Source: Arcicella sp043769985 (GTDB lineage: Bacteria > Bacteroidota > Bacteroidia > Cytophagales > Spirosomataceae). Taken from it: a stretch of 9,626 nt of DNA. The stretch is taken from positions 1 to 9,626 of the forward strand of contig JAYVIV010000030.1 of NCBI GenBank assembly GCA_043769985.1, given 5' to 3'. Position numbers and translations under genes: made by a program. The notes beneath the pieces were generated by a model. The model did not search any database and was not told the origin of the DNA. It was given only the letters and a program-made list of their open reading frames with translations. Positions within the stretch are counted from its first letter, which is position 1. Each line of letters begins with the position of its first letter. This document shows, in pieces, positions 1 through 6,618 of this stretch.

Positions 1-39
1 CTAAAACCGCAATTTAGCATCGCTAAATGAGGATTTTAG
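1..39. repeat. Imperfect hairpin at the left edge
   Basis: Bases 1-18 and 22-39 are inverted copies matching at 14 of 18 positions around a 3-base loop. The inner seven pairs (ATTTAGC/GCTAAAT) and the outer six (CTAAAA/TTTTAG) are perfect. It may be the terminator of a gene outside the window or part of a palindromic intergenic element; no clear T-run follows it. The remaining bases up to 253 show no open frame with coding character. Confidence 0.4.
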
Positions 40-253
40 TAACGAAAAATCATTCAAAAAGGACGAGTAGAGATGGATAAGTTATTTAATTTCAGTTCCC
101 AATTCATGGTTAGATATTTACCTTAAAAAAATTTGTTTAACTTAATGCAACTACTTAAATTCAAAGAAATCCACCTCAAATATTATTTTGGCAAGAAATT
201 CGTTAAGGTTACATTAAATCAATCATAAATACGCTTTTCACAGCATTTCAATC

Positions 254-982
254 ATGAAAACAATCTTAACACTATTACTTTCAATTATCTTATTTTCCAC
301 AAAAGCCAACGTTGAAACATCACCTATCAGTGGTTCTTGGCAAAGTAAAGATGCTTCTGGCAATATACTCACGATGATTTGTTCAGAAAATTACTTGATG
401 TTCGCTGTCTATGATTTATCGCAAAAAAAATACGTAAAATCAGGCGGTGGAACTTATCAATTATCAGTAGTTTCAGACAAAAACATTCTTTCTTATAAAC
501 GAGAATTCAATACAGAAGATTCTACGGTCGTTGGATTAACCGTTGCTAATTTTTACAAGGTTGATAAAAACGATTTATCCCTTTCAGATGGGCCATTAGC
601 TGGAAATTGGAAACGAATTGATGAATCAAAATCACCTAAAATTATGAATGCCACTTGGAGAATTAAAGCCAGAGAAGGTGCTGATTTCAAGATGCAAACG
701 ATTATGAGAGGTTCAAGAAAAACGCTCAAAATACTATCAGGAAGTCGTTTTCAATGGGCAGCTTTCAACACAGATACGCATCAATTCTTTGGAACTGGCG
801 GAGGAACTTATGCCGTGAAAGACGGAAAATATACCGAAAATATTGAATTTTTCTCTCGTGATAATAATCGTGTTGGAGCATCTTTAACTTTCGACTGCGT
901 AGTAAATGGAAAGGATTGGACTCATGCAGGACAAAGCTCAACGGGTACACGAGTACATGAGATTTGGGAAAAAGAAGAATAA
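254..982 (+). CDS. Secreted two-repeat protein of unknown function, lipocalin-like in appearance
   Basis: This encodes a 242-residue protein with an N-terminal signal peptide (hydrophobic residues 4-15, likely cleavage near residue 18), so it should act in the periplasm or outside the cell. The rest is beta-rich and appears to be an internal duplication. Residues about 27-122 and 133-242 share a GGGTY motif (64-68 and 182-186), an aromatic stretch just before it, a charged strand after it (KREFNTEDSTVVGLTV versus IEFFSRDNNRVGASLTF) and a Trp near the end (NWKRIDE versus EIWEKEE). This resembles small secreted Bacteroidota proteins with a lipocalin-like barrel, but I do not recognise a named family and assign no ligand or activity. 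The ATG follows an A/T-rich leader with no Shine-Dalgarno sequence, as is usual in this phylum. A weak promoter match (TTG at 188-190, 19-base spacer, TACATTAA at 210-217) lies upstream. The gene stands alone and is followed by a 15-bp hairpin. Confidence 0.85.
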   Translation: MKTILTLLLSIILFSTKANVETSPISGSWQSKDASGNILTMICSENYLMFAVYDLSQKKYVKSGGGTYQLSVVSDKNILSYKREFNTEDSTVVGLTVANFYKVDKNDLSLSDGPLAGNWKRIDESKSPKIMNATWRIKAREGADFKMQTIMRGSRKTLKILSGSRFQWAAFNTDTHQFFGTGGGTYAVKDGKYTENIEFFSRDNNRVGASLTFDCVVNGKDWTHAGQSSTGTRVHEIWEKEE

Positions 983-1017
983 TTTTTAGTGTTATAAGTA
1001 CAAAATATATGGCAAAT

Positions 1018-1058
1018 AACATTGTGAAGGTTTTGAAGTTTTGAACCTTCACAATGTT
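1018..1058. terminator. Perfect 15-bp inverted repeat after the small secreted protein gene
   Basis: AACATTGTGAAGGTT (1018-1032) and AACCTTCACAATGTT (1044-1058) are exact reverse complements around an 11-base loop, 36 bases past the stop codon. Its position suits transcription termination or 3'-end protection. However, only a short T5 run occurs, about 15 bases downstream, so it is not a textbook intrinsic terminator and could instead be a dispersed palindromic repeat. Confidence 0.55.
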
Positions 1059-1397
1059 CATAATCGAATCATTTTTCGTTTTAAATCGTGATAGAATATT
1101 TTTTGTTAATTTTACAGATTATATTTGTAGAGTTTTGTCTTGAATTTAATGTAGGTATTCATGATAAAACGCTCTAAATAATTTCCCTCCTTTATCATTT
1201 CACAACCCTTTTTAGGCATTTCATCATCAATAATTACCTTCTTGCAGATTTATGAACTTTAATTTCAGCAAAGATTTAGACCTTTGTGATGATTTTTGCG
1301 TATATTAAAATCAGATAATAACAGTTAAATTATAAACAAAATCCTTGAAATTTATAGGGGTTGAAACATGATAAATTGTCGTAAAAAAGAGACCAAA

Positions 1398-1428
1398 TTG
1401 GAAAATTTATCGAAAAAGATTAATTTCG
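1398..1428 (+). promoter_or_regulatory. Candidate Bacteroidota-type promoter for the DUF5686 gene
   Basis: TTG at 1398-1400 is followed after 20 bases by TAATTTCG (1421-1428), which differs at one position from the Bacteroidota -7 consensus TAnnTTTG. The spacing fits the -33/-7 promoter class known from Bacteroides and Flavobacterium. Transcription would start near 1435, giving a leader of roughly 40 bases before the ATG at 1474. This rests on sequence inspection alone. Confidence 0.45.
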
Positions 1429-1434
1429 ATAAAT
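1405..1434. promoter_or_regulatory. Perfect 11-bp dyad overlapping the promoter candidate (possible operator)
   Basis: ATTTATCGAAA (1405-1415) and TTTCGATAAAT (1424-1434) are exact reverse complements separated by 8 bases. The dyad covers the promoter spacer and the -7 element and ends 39 bases before the start codon. A dimeric repressor bound here would block polymerase. Alternatively it is a weak AT-rich hairpin in the leader RNA. The regulator, if any, is unknown. Confidence 0.4.
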
Positions 1435-1473
1435 AAGTGCCACAGTACCTTAAACTCTCCATAAAACAACATA

Positions 1474-4041
1474 ATGATTAACCAAAAATTTACTAAAATA
1501 CTGATTCTCTGTATCATAGCTTTTACTCACCAAAGTATTTTTGCTCAATATATTATCACAGGACGAATTACAGACGCTAAGAATGGCGACCCACTTCCTT
1601 TTGCTACCGTTGGTTTGAAAGGTGCGAATGCTATGAACATTGGTGCTCAAACCAATTTTGAAGGCGTTTATACCATCAAATCAAAATTTATGGCGGATTC
1701 TATTTTTGTCAGTACGGTTAATTACAAGAAAAAAGTTAAAGCCTTAAACAAAACTGCCACTACCCAAACCATTGATTTTCAGCTACAAGGCGAAGCAAAA
1801 TCGCTGGATGAAGTTGTGGTTTATTCAGGTGAAAACCCTGCCTTTAAAATTCTTAGAAAACTTCGTGAAAATGCTGAAAAGAACGACCGCAAGCGTTTGA
1901 CAGCTTTTGAGTATGATTCTTATTCAAAAATGGAACTGGATGTTGATAATATTTCTGAGAAGTTCAAGAAAAAGAAAATCATGCAACAAATTCAAGGGGC
2001 GATTGATAAGTTCGAGAAGATTGCTGGAGAAGATGGAAAAGCAGTGATTCCAACATTTATATCTGAGACAATTTCTAAATTCTACTACCGTGAATCGCCT
2101 GCCCGAAAGAAAGAAGTGATTTTGAAGAATAATATCAAAGGAGTGGGCGTGAAAGAGGGAAGTTTTGTCTCGCAATTGGTGGGAGGTAATATTTTTGCTA
2201 ATTATGATTTCTATGACAATTTTGTTCCTTTTTTAGGAAAAGACATCATTTCACCCGTGGGAAATAACTGGAAGGGAACGTACTCGTGGTACATTTCAGA
2301 TACCACCAATGTGGATGGACACGTTTGCTACGGAATGGAATTCGATCCAAAAAATGATAAAGATTTAGTTTTTAAAGGTAAGGTTTATATTGATAGTACA
2401 GCTTTCGCTCTCGTGCAGATTGATGCAACTGTTGGAAAGCAAGCTAATATAAATTTTATTGACAAAATTAAAATTTCTCAGGAATTGGAACAGACTTCTG
2501 AAGGAGGATGGCTGCCTTCCAAAACTCGTTTTTTGATTGACATTGCTGAACTTTCTAAAAACTCAGCGGGGATGTTATTGAAGATGTATATTTCCAACAA
2601 AAATTTTGTCGTCAATCAACCTAAAGAAATGAGTTTTTATGACTTATCCATTGAAGTTGCCGAAGATTCAAAAGAGCCAGATCCAAAATATTGGTTGGAA
2701 GCACGTCACGAGTCACTTTCTGCCCAAGATATCTTAGCTGAAAGATTGATTGATACCGTTCGTAATGTTCCTATCGTAAAAACTTACGTAGAAATTGCTG
2801 AAATCATTGCCAGTGGCTACAAACGTTATAATAAATTTGCTATTGGTCCCTACGTAAATGCTCTTGCCTTCAATTCAGAGGAAGGTTTGCGGACAAGATT
2901 TGGGTTCAAAACCTTAGCGGGCTTTGATAAACACTTAATACTCAAAGGCTGGTTAGGCTTTGGTACGAAAGATTTGGTGTTAAAATACGGTGGCGAGATG
3001 AATTATATTCTTTCACGTCGTCATTGGACGGTGGCTGGAATCAAACACAGTTACGATATAGAACGTGTTGGATTGACCCCTGAATTGATTGGCGAAAATA
3101 AATTGTTCTACGCATTTACCCGTTGGGGTAATTACTCAGGAGCATTTTATCGCCGAGAGAATGAAATCTTTTTAAAAACAGAACCAACTAAAGGAATCAC
3201 ATTCCACGTAGCCTTTACGACACGTAGCTTTGATCCTTTATTCAAATTTCAGTTTAGAACCGAACCTGAAAGAGGCAGAAATTCACCAGCACTTGATGGC
3301 TACGATGACAGTTTTATCACCGCAGAAATACGTTTTGCCAAAGGCGAAACTTTTCTGATGGATGGCAACGAACGTGTGGGACTTGGCACAAAACGTGTAC
3401 CAGTAATTACGCTGGGGTATCAACATGGAATTAAAGGGCTTTTTGGAAGTAATTTTAATTATGACCGATTTTCAGCCAAAATCTTTCAATCTTTCCGCTT
3501 GGGATCTTTCGGACGATCGGATTATACCATACAAGCTGGATATATTCCTTCCGATTTACCCGCACCACTTTTATTTCCGCATTTAGGAAACCAAACATTT
3601 TTTTACAACCGTGCCGCCTTCAATACGATGTACTTTTTTGAGTTCGTGAGTGATAAATTTGTATCCTTGAACTACAATCATAATTTTGAAGGATTGCTTT
3701 TCAATCGCATTCCTGCCATCAGACAATTAAAATGGCGTTTGATTGCCTCAGCAAACGTCCTGTTCGGAAGTCAGCGAGAGTCTAACATCGAATTGATGAA
3801 AGAAGCCTTACCCATTTTCAATCCCCGAAGAGGAAACGACGGAAGATTACGTCCAAGATATAATTTCTCAGCTCTCGACCCCAACAAACCCTACGTGGAA
3901 GTTGGTTACGGGATAGACAATATTTTTAAGATATTCAGAATACAGGCATTTCATCGCCTAACGTACCTTGATCATGCCTCCCCCGAAGGAAAATTACCAA
4001 AATCTTTTGCATTAAAAGCATCAGTACATTTTTCTTTCTAA
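1474..4041 (+). CDS. DUF5686 family outer-membrane protein with N-terminal carboxypeptidase-regulatory-like domain
   Basis: The 855-residue product starts with a signal peptide (residues 1-25, ending in SIFAQ). Next comes a carboxypeptidase-regulatory-like beta-sandwich (about 27-105; motifs GRITDAKNGDPLPFATV and TNFEGVYTI). A linker with SLDEVVVYSGENPAFKIL, the hallmark of DUF5686 proteins, leads into a long beta-rich body ending in FSF. A C-terminal aromatic residue is the usual signature of an outer-membrane beta-barrel. The protein lacks a recognisable TonB plug, so it is not a SusC-type transporter, although the N-terminal domain is shared with that group. The family is widespread in Bacteroidota and its function is not established; a role in envelope biogenesis or transport would be inference. 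The gene appears monocistronic, with its own promoter candidate and dyad upstream and a strong terminator downstream. The ATG at 1474 is chosen because it directly precedes the signal peptide. Confidence 0.93.
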   Translation: MINQKFTKILILCIIAFTHQSIFAQYIITGRITDAKNGDPLPFATVGLKGANAMNIGAQTNFEGVYTIKSKFMADSIFVSTVNYKKKVKALNKTATTQTIDFQLQGEAKSLDEVVVYSGENPAFKILRKLRENAEKNDRKRLTAFEYDSYSKMELDVDNISEKFKKKKIMQQIQGAIDKFEKIAGEDGKAVIPTFISETISKFYYRESPARKKEVILKNNIKGVGVKEGSFVSQLVGGNIFANYDFYDNFVPFLGKDIISPVGNNWKGTYSWYISDTTNVDGHVCYGMEFDPKNDKDLVFKGKVYIDSTAFALVQIDATVGKQANINFIDKIKISQELEQTSEGGWLPSKTRFLIDIAELSKNSAGMLLKMYISNKNFVVNQPKEMSFYDLSIEVAEDSKEPDPKYWLEARHESLSAQDILAERLIDTVRNVPIVKTYVEIAEIIASGYKRYNKFAIGPYVNALAFNSEEGLRTRFGFKTLAGFDKHLILKGWLGFGTKDLVLKYGGEMNYILSRRHWTVAGIKHSYDIERVGLTPELIGENKLFYAFTRWGNYSGAFYRRENEIFLKTEPTKGITFHVAFTTRSFDPLFKFQFRTEPERGRNSPALDGYDDSFITAEIRFAKGETFLMDGNERVGLGTKRVPVITLGYQHGIKGLFGSNFNYDRFSAKIFQSFRLGSFGRSDYTIQAGYIPSDLPAPLLFPHLGNQTFFYNRAAFNTMYFFEFVSDKFVSLNYNHNFEGLLFNRIPAIRQLKWRLIASANVLFGSQRESNIELMKEALPIFNPRRGNDGRLRPRYNFSALDPNKPYVEVGYGIDNIFKIFRIQAFHRLTYLDHASPEGKLPKSFALKASVHFSF

Positions 4042-4065
4042 AAAATTCTTATTAATTTGCCTTAC

Positions 4066-4117
4066 TCTTCTTCTTATATACAGTTTTTTTATTACGTGTA
4101 TGAGAAGAAGATTTTTT
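4066..4117 (+). terminator. Intrinsic terminator of the DUF5686 gene
   Basis: A 16-bp stem (4066-4081 with 4096-4111, of which two pairs are G-U wobbles in RNA) encloses a 14-base loop and is followed at once by six T residues (4112-4117). It begins 24 bases after the stop codon. This is a standard rho-independent terminator for plus-strand transcription. On the minus strand no T-run follows, so it should not stop transcripts from the mini-gene. Confidence 0.85.
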
Positions 4118-4291
4118 ATGGTTGGTGATTAACAGACTGGCTGCTTCGGGTACTTGGTACTATCGTTACTTTTTCTCAAATATGAGTTTTTGCTTTCGAT
4201 AATGTCCTTGATGAAAACACCAACAACGGCTTGAATTTACTTTCTCTTATGTTACTGGTAAAAAACCCAATAACTACGAAAATGACATTAA

Positions 4292-4423
4292 TTAGAAGCT
4301 AAAAGTTCCAGTCATTTTTGCAAAGCTAAAAGTTCCAGTCATTACTGAATTTTTACTTCCATCAAATTTTGAAACTACTGATTTACTTACTGATAATTTA
4401 GAGTTAAAGTTTGAAGCTTTCAT
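4292..4423 (-). CDS. 43-residue peptide with RiPP-leader-like N-terminus and tandem-repeat C-terminus
   Basis: This small gene reads ATG to TAA on the minus strand. The start is preceded by an A-rich leader (AACAACAACAAAA), typical of Bacteroidota translation starts. Residues 9-21 (KLSVSKSVVSKFD) match the K-L-S-hydrophobic-x-K-x-T/V-I/V-S-x-L/F pattern of leader peptides in Bacteroidota RiPP precursors such as the class I lanthipeptide and related natural-product precursor families. Residues 28-43 are MTGTFSF-AK-MTGTFSF, an in-frame duplication resembling a multi-core precursor. The peptide has no Cys, so lanthionine or sactipeptide chemistry is excluded. The repeat has no Asp or Glu, which argues against a graspetide. 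No classical GG cleavage site is visible. No modification enzyme, protease or exporter is encoded in this window, so it would be an orphan. It points away from the LytS/LytTR operon, which allows the alternative that it is an unmodified secreted signal. The ORF and its repeat are direct observations; the RiPP assignment is inference. Confidence 0.55.
   Translation of the reverse strand: MKASNFNSKLSVSKSVVSKFDGSKNSVMTGTFSFAKMTGTFSF
4296..4343. repeat. Two 21-bp direct repeats with a 27-bp period inside the peptide gene
   Basis: Bases 4296-4316 and 4323-4343 are identical over 21 bases. The 27-bp period equals nine codons, so the repeat duplicates the C-terminal MTGTFSF unit in frame. Identity at the DNA level, third codon positions included, points to a recent duplication or slippage event. 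Confidence 0.9.
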
Positions 4424-4471
4424 TTTTGTTGTTGTTTATGGGTTTTTGTTATTATTTATGATACAAATTTG

Positions 4472-4488
4472 CACCGCTTTCAGCGGTG
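4472..4488. promoter_or_regulatory. GC-rich 7-bp hairpin upstream of the peptide gene
   Basis: CACCGCT and AGCGGTG pair perfectly around a 3-base loop in otherwise very AT-rich DNA. It lies 48 bases before the peptide start on the minus strand and 103 bases before the kinase start on the plus strand. It could be a leader-RNA stem for the peptide, a protein-binding dyad, or part of a dispersed repeat. The flanking palindrome ATTTTAAAAT (4489-4498) adds symmetry. Confidence 0.45.
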
Positions 4489-4591
4489 ATTTTAAAATAT
4501 TGTCCTAAATTGCCTTTTCACTATCTAAATACAAGGAAGTTCATGCCTTACTAAAACCTGTAATATAATAATTTCAACTTTTGACTATTAA

Positions 4592-5755
4592 ATGCTAAAA
4601 AAAATAGCTTCAAATAAAGTCGTACAAACTCACGCAATTGTATGGATAGTATATACTCTATATTTTAGTTCACTCTTGAAATATTTTTATAATGTACCTC
4701 TTTCAATAAGTTTTGTATCACAGATAATCCTACATAAAGTAGGCGATGTACTATTATTTTACCTAAACGCTTTTGTGGTTTTACCTAAATATTTTTCTTT
4801 AAAAAAATCTTTTTTATTAATTACGAGCTTTATATTTTGTGTATTTTGTTATGTATTATATTTCTACTTCCTTGAATTTTACGCTTTCCAGTTTTTAAGA
4901 ATCACTATCCCTAATGATAAACCAGTATTTATTCAAGTAATTTCACAAGCGGTTTTAACAGGTAGCAACTATATAATTTTCGCTCTTGGTTATTATTTCT
5001 CCCAAAGAATAATTCAACAGCAAAAAGAAATTGCCCAAAAAGATACAGAAATTGCTAATGAAAAGGCCGTTGTTGCTGAACAAGAATTAGTTCTTGTAAA
5101 AAAAGAGAAGGAACTTGCGGAAGAGAAAGAGAAAAATGCTATCTTAGCGAAGGAAAAAGCACAGGCAGAAATGGCTTTCCTCAGAGCCCAAATAAATCCA
5201 CACTTTTTATTTAACAGTTTAAATCTCATTTATAGTAAGATAATTACTTCCACAAAAGAGATTGCAGGAGAGTTGATTTTGGATTTTTCAAAAATGATGC
5301 AATACGCTACCAGCACAAAAATGCAGGAGGATACAGTTGATGTGAACGGAGAAATTGGTTTTGTTAAGGATTATATTAAATTATTTAAAGCAAGAAATCG
5401 ACAAGGTGCTTATATTGATTTTGAGGAGGAAGGATATTTTGGTTCACATCGAGTTGTGCCAATGGTTTTAATTACGATGGTGGAGAATGCTTTTAAACAC
5501 GGATTGATTGATGACCCAAACAATCCGATTATTATAAGAGCAAGTTTGATTGATGATTTCTTTGTATTTATGGTTAGTAATCCGAAGAATCCTTATCCAA
5601 ACGATGTTGCTGGCAAGGGTAATACGGGTGTTGGAATTCCTAATATTATTAAAAGGTTGAATGCTGTTTATAAAAATGGTGGTTTCACCTTAGAATCAGA
5701 AAATTTGAAAGATGACTATATTGTAACTTTTACGGTAAATTATAAACTTATATAG
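4592..5755 (+). CDS. LytS-type membrane sensor histidine kinase
   Basis: The 387-residue protein has about four hydrophobic membrane segments (near residues 13-30, 40-64, 74-97 and 118-138). A charged coiled coil (about 141-195, rich in Glu and Lys) follows, then a His_kinase domain (PF06580 type). The phosphoacceptor is His204 in AQINPHFLFNSLNLI. The ATPase part shows the N-box MVENAFKHG (296-304) and the glycine-rich G-box GKGNTGVGIPNIIKRL (341-356). It should sit in the inner membrane, autophosphorylate on His204 and pass the phosphate to the adjacent LytTR regulator. There is no large periplasmic domain, so the signal is probably sensed within or near the membrane; it cannot be predicted from sequence. 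The coding region ends two bases before the regulator's ATG, indicating one transcript and translational coupling. The start is the first ATG of the frame and leaves a complete N-terminal membrane domain. Confidence 0.95.
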   Translation: MLKKIASNKVVQTHAIVWIVYTLYFSSLLKYFYNVPLSISFVSQIILHKVGDVLLFYLNAFVVLPKYFSLKKSFLLITSFIFCVFCYVLYFYFLEFYAFQFLRITIPNDKPVFIQVISQAVLTGSNYIIFALGYYFSQRIIQQQKEIAQKDTEIANEKAVVAEQELVLVKKEKELAEEKEKNAILAKEKAQAEMAFLRAQINPHFLFNSLNLIYSKIITSTKEIAGELILDFSKMMQYATSTKMQEDTVDVNGEIGFVKDYIKLFKARNRQGAYIDFEEEGYFGSHRVVPMVLITMVENAFKHGLIDDPNNPIIIRASLIDDFFVFMVSNPKNPYPNDVAGKGNTGVGIPNIIKRLNAVYKNGGFTLESENLKDDYIVTFTVNYKLI

Positions 5756-5757
5756 AA

Positions 5758-6555
5758 ATGATTAATGTTATTGCAGTAGATGATGAACAGTCAGCATTAG
5801 ACATCATGATTAGCTACATAAAAGATACTCCGTTTTTGCATTTGGTAGCTGCCACTACAAATCCTATGGAAGTTGTCGGACTGTTGCAGTCTAATAGTAA
5901 TGTTGACTTAGTATTTGCCGATATTCAAATGCCTCGTATGAATGGATTGAACTTAGTGAGCCTTTTCGATGGAAAGGTGAAGTTTATCATGACTACTGGT
6001 TATCAGGAATATGCTCTGCAAAGTTTTGAGTTTGGCGTAATGGATTATCTGGTAAAACCTTTCGGATATCAGCGTTTTTTGAAGGCAGTAAGCAAAATGC
6101 CTTTTGAAATGACTTTAGTAGATGCTCCTCTGGATGAACCAGAACCAGAACCAATGCCAACGAAAGAAGAATATATCTTTGTGAAAGTGGATGCCAAAGG
6201 GAAATTTCATAAGGTTTTATACAAAGATGTTATTTATATTGAAGCACAAAAAACTTACGCTTCCATTACGACAAACGGTGAGCGAGTTACTACTAATTTA
6301 ACGCTTTCAGATTTAGAAAAACGTTTACCAATTGACCGGTTTATGCGTGTACATCGTTCCTATATTATTGCAAAAGACAAAATAACGGGTATTGAAGGAG
6401 ATGAAGTGGTTTTGGATAAGGTGTTGAGAATACCAATTGGAGATACCTACAAAGAGGCTTTTGCTGGATATATTGAAGGAAGTGTTTATTTCAAAGAACA
6501 AGACACCGCAACGGTCTTGGGCAGAAAAATAAAGCGAAGTTTAAGACCTGAATAA
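5758..6555 (+). CDS. LytTR-family response regulator
   Basis: The 265-residue protein has an N-terminal receiver domain (about 1-115) with all key residues: acidic pocket Asp8/Asp9, phosphoacceptor Asp55 (FADIQMP), Thr80 in the FIMTTGY segment, and Lys100 in DYLVKPF. An acidic, proline-rich linker (about 121-136) leads to a LytTR DNA-binding domain (about 137-245; VKVDAKGKFHKVLYKDVIYIEA, FMRVHRSYII). It is the cognate partner of the kinase gene two bases upstream. LytTR proteins bind paired direct repeats in promoters; I could not identify such a site in this window. The last ~20 residues are basic. The gene ends in front of a terminator shared with the converging gene. Confidence 0.96.
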   Translation: MINVIAVDDEQSALDIMISYIKDTPFLHLVAATTNPMEVVGLLQSNSNVDLVFADIQMPRMNGLNLVSLFDGKVKFIMTTGYQEYALQSFEFGVMDYLVKPFGYQRFLKAVSKMPFEMTLVDAPLDEPEPEPMPTKEEYIFVKVDAKGKFHKVLYKDVIYIEAQKTYASITTNGERVTTNLTLSDLEKRLPIDRFMRVHRSYIIAKDKITGIEGDEVVLDKVLRIPIGDTYKEAFAGYIEGSVYFKEQDTATVLGRKIKRSLRPE

Positions 6556-6557
6556 AG

Positions 6558-6578
6558 TTGGCAGTTTGCAGTAGGCAG
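6558..6578. repeat. Three degenerate heptad repeats (TTGGCAG-TTTGCAG-TAGGCAG)
   Basis: Immediately after the regulator's stop codon, a 7-base unit ending in GCAG occurs three times in a row with one or two substitutions per copy. It looks like the remnant or seed of a short tandem repeat. It is intergenic and shows no evident function. Confidence 0.65.
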
Positions 6579-6581
6579 TCA

Positions 6582-6597
6582 TTATATCATGATATAA
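6582..6597. repeat. Perfect 16-bp palindrome TTATATCATGATATAA
   Basis: The sequence equals its own reverse complement without a spacer, between the heptad repeats and the shared terminator. A spacerless AT palindrome is a poor RNA hairpin but a possible protein-binding site. It lies between converging gene ends, where regulation of initiation is unlikely. Confidence 0.6.
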
Positions 6598-6618
6598 CTC
6601 CTTGAAATTAAAAATAAT

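Larger units (their letters stand above)
1059..1473. other. Intergenic stretch without a convincing gene
   Basis: These 415 bases are AT-rich. They contain an 8-bp inverted repeat (ATGATAAA at 1161-1168, TTTATCAT at 1191-1198), an isolated TATATTTG (1120-1127) that fits the Bacteroidota -7 consensus without a well-spaced -33 element, and a 35-codon minus-strand open frame (1112-1219) that I do not regard as a proven gene. The right end carries the promoter candidate and dyad for the downstream outer-membrane protein gene. Confidence 0.5.
4042..4591. other. 550-bp intergenic region between the DUF5686 and kinase genes
   Basis: It holds, in order, the terminator of the DUF5686 gene (4066-4117), about 175 bases in which I see no gene, a minus-strand mini-gene (4292-4423), its A-rich leader, and a GC-rich hairpin (4472-4488). 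The final 100 bases before the kinase gene presumably carry that operon's promoter, but I found no good TTG-N19/20-TAnnTTTG match. Confidence 0.6.

Noticed and set aside
765..1061. 98-codon minus-strand open frame
   Set aside because: It overlaps the 3' end of the secreted protein gene and the hairpin after it, and its composition is that of a shadow frame.
1120..1127. TATATTTG, an exact match to the Bacteroidota -7 promoter consensus
   Set aside because: The nearest upstream TTG is only 14 bases away, too close for a -33 element, and no gene begins soon after it.
1112..1219. 35-codon minus-strand open frame (MPKKGCEMIKEGNYLERF...), open about ten codons further upstream
   Set aside because: It reads somewhat like a protein fragment, but I cannot match it to a family, it has no repeat, signal or motif, and open frames of this length arise by chance. 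It could be a gene remnant; a translated search of 1112-1250 would decide.
1252..1308. 18-codon plus-strand frame with two Cys (MNFNFSKDLDLCDDFCVY)
   Set aside because: It is very short and lacks leader-like features or a convincing start context; chance is the simplest explanation.
4118..4291. Possible second gene downstream of the peptide on the minus strand (about 40 open codons)
   Set aside because: There is no start codon near its beginning, no recognisable motif and no leader-like segment.
5014..5229. 71-codon minus-strand frame rich in Ser and Phe
   Set aside because: It is the antisense shadow of the Lys/Glu-rich coiled coil of the histidine kinase.
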